The notes under the pieces were generated by a model. It did no database searches and was not told the DNA's origin. It saw nothing but the letters and a program-made list of their open reading frames with translations. Below, piece after piece: positions 62,937 through 64,000 of a stretch of 64,000 nt of DNA. This stretch comes from Pseudomonas sp. Irchel 3A7 (GTDB lineage Bacteria > Pseudomonadota > Gammaproteobacteria > Pseudomonadales > Pseudomonadaceae): positions 372,001 to 436,000 of the forward strand of contig NZ_FYED01000005.1 of NCBI RefSeq assembly GCF_900187565.1, written 5' to 3'. Every line of letters begins with the position of its first letter. Position 1 is the first letter of the stretch. The position numbers and the translations under genes were made by a program.

Positions 62937-63446
62937 TCAGTCGGCGCTCACGACGATCGAGACCCGGCGGTTTTCGGTGCGCCCGGAAGCCGTGTCGTTG
63001 GAGGCCACGGGCTCGTTGCTACCAAGCCCCCGCAATTGGATATTTTCTTGTTTCATCCCGGCAGCGGCCAGAACGCTGCCGACGCTTTTTGCCCGGCGCA
63101 GGGAAAGTTGTTCGTTGTAGGACCCTTTACCCGATGCATCGGTGTGGCCATCGACCCTCACTCGCTCGATCCCGACGCCCAGCAACGACTTGCCGATGCG
63201 CTCGACAATTTCGGTGCTTTGCACATTCAAGCTATCCACGTCACTGCCAAACAGTACTTTCCCGGACAGACCAAATGCCCAGCCCTCATCGGTCAACTCG
63301 AAACCTTGCTGCTTCAGCACGGCGATTTGCGCTGGAGTCAGGCCTTTTTGCGGCACCGACTGGCAACCGGACAGGGCCAACACAGCCATCATCAGGGTGA
63401 TCGTGACAAATCGCAGGGAACGCTGGATGAGTGAGGACACGGACAT
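62937..63446 (-). CDS. yfiB: OmpA-domain lipoprotein YfiB
   Basis: YfiB (169 aa) is an outer-membrane lipoprotein that sequesters periplasmic YfiR and so releases the diguanylate cyclase YfiN. The signal peptide ends in lipobox LALSGC (Cys28). A linker with an activation-associated region (QGFELTDEGWAFGLSGKVLFGSDVDSL) follows, then the peptidoglycan-binding OmpA C-terminal domain (VDGHTDASGKGSYNEQLSLRRAKSVGSVLAAAGM; TASGRTENRRVSIVVSAD). Its start overlaps the yfiN stop codon by 1 nt, as expected for the yfiRNB operon. Confidence 0.93.
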   Translation of the reverse strand: MSVSSLIQRSLRFVTITLMMAVLALSGCQSVPQKGLTPAQIAVLKQQGFELTDEGWAFGLSGKVLFGSDVDSLNVQSTEIVERIGKSLLGVGIERVRVDGHTDASGKGSYNEQLSLRRAKSVGSVLAAAGMKQENIQLRGLGSNEPVASNDTASGRTENRRVSIVVSAD

Positions 63447-64000
63447 TAGCTCCTGAGCTGAACATCGGCGACAGGGTGCTCCGACCCTGCCGTGTGTTGC
63501 GCGCCTCGGGACAGGCGCTTGGCTTGATACATGGCCCCATCGGCAGCATCGAGCAGCGTACCCGGCGTGGCCCCATGATCGGGGTACACGGCGATGCCGA
63601 TACTGAGAGAGGTCAGCACCTCGTTAGTGCCTGGCAACTCAATGGGCTCTTCCATGCTGGCGATGATTTTGTCGGCGATGCGTTCGGCATCTTCGGTTTT
63701 GTGCAGCGGTGTCAGCAGTACGGCAAACTCATCACCGCCCAACCGAGCCACCAGATCCTCTTCACGCAATTGGGCTCGAACCCGATTGGCCACAGCCACC
63801 AACACTGCATCACCGGCTGCATGCCCGAAGCTATCGTTGATTTCCTTGAACCGGTCGCTGTCGAGGAACAGCACGGCCACTCGCTCATTCTGTTTGTTGG
63901 CGTTGCGCAACGCACGCAGCAGGCGATTTTCGAACAATGCCCGATTCGGCAACCCCGTCAGGCTGTCATGGCTGGCCTGATGGGCGAGGGTTTCGTTTTC
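63446..64000 (-). CDS. yfiN: Membrane diguanylate cyclase YfiN, 5' part outside window
   Basis: This is the C-terminal 184 codons of YfiN (TpbB), an inner-membrane enzyme making c-di-GMP from two GTP. The frame is open to the window edge. The GGDEF domain shows ASHDSLTGLPNRALFENRL, VLFLDSDRFKEINDSFGHAAGDAVL and the active-site loop RLGGDEFAVLL. The I-site Arg-Glu-Glu-Asp lies five residues before GGDEF. A C-terminal tail follows. The HAMP and periplasmic PAS-like parts and yfiR should lie just beyond 64000. Identity as YfiN rests largely on the overlapping yfiB. Confidence 0.9.
   Translation of the reverse strand, partial: ENETLAHQASHDSLTGLPNRALFENRLLRALRNANKQNERVAVLFLDSDRFKEINDSFGHAAGDAVLVAVANRVRAQLREEDLVARLGGDEFAVLLTPLHKTEDAERIADKIIASMEEPIELPGTNEVLTSLSIGIAVYPDHGATPGTLLDAADGAMYQAKRLSRGAQHTAGSEHPVADVQLRS

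Overview
The window is chromosomal DNA of a fluorescent Pseudomonas, most likely the P. fluorescens complex. The evidence is the dnaK/grpE/recN/fur/bamE order, an smpB-lldR-lldP-...-ssrA neighbourhood, a complete pel biofilm operon led by a pelX epimerase gene, a DUF6124-type small gene, and nine REP doublets (REPINs) of the pseudomonad type. No integrase, transposase, CRISPR array, rRNA or tRNA gene was found. The only structural RNA gene is the tmRNA gene ssrA.

Layout. 1-7.8 kb is housekeeping: the 5' part of dnaK (cut by the window edge) and grpE with a sigma-32 promoter, recN with a LexA box, fur divergent from bamE, ratA-ratB, a sodium:neurotransmitter-type symporter and smpB. 8.0-16.6 kb is a lactate-use locus: the GntR repressor LldR, its operator, permease LldP, the three-subunit LldEFG (LutABC-type) L-lactate dehydrogenase and a large FAD/Fe-S D-lactate dehydrogenase. 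No FMN-type lldD is present. 16.9-21.2 kb holds a small exported protein, ssrA, an Old Yellow Enzyme with a divergent HxlR regulator, an unknown protein, and an enoyl-CoA hydratase-fold protein that carries a signal peptide. 21.6-34.8 kb is pelX-pelABCDEFG on the minus strand. 35.0-39.8 kb is accessory in character: an isochorismatase-fold hydrolase, an AbiE-type toxin-antitoxin pair, an M50-type membrane metalloprotease, a GNAT acetyltransferase and a DUF6124 protein behind a hairpin-rich leader.

40-53 kb carries a chemoreceptor, a VOC protein, a gntP/rpiR/D-aminoacylase operon, a SulP transporter, an NAD-dependent epimerase with a LysR regulator, mdaB divergent from a YgiN-like monooxygenase, and a TauE/SafE exporter divergent from a LysR gene. 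53-62 kb holds two amino-acid permeases, a cupin, a GlxA-type AraC regulator and the mmsAB valine-degradation operon with a divergent LysR gene. The end holds a lower-GC hexapeptide acetyltransferase and the 3' part of the yfiN-yfiB c-di-GMP signalling operon.

Two connected themes stand out. One is lactate oxidation (repressor, permease, L- and D-specific dehydrogenases). The other is biofilm control by cyclic-di-GMP: PelD keeps its RxxD c-di-GMP-binding motif, and a YfiN-type diguanylate cyclase, whose homologue drives Pel production in P. aeruginosa, is partly present at the right edge. The best candidates for undescribed biology are the hairpin array upstream of the DUF6124 gene, the exported crotonase, the M50 protease beside AbiE, a strong orphan terminator before rimJ, and a perfect 16-bp inverted repeat made of two smaller palindromes before a permease gene.
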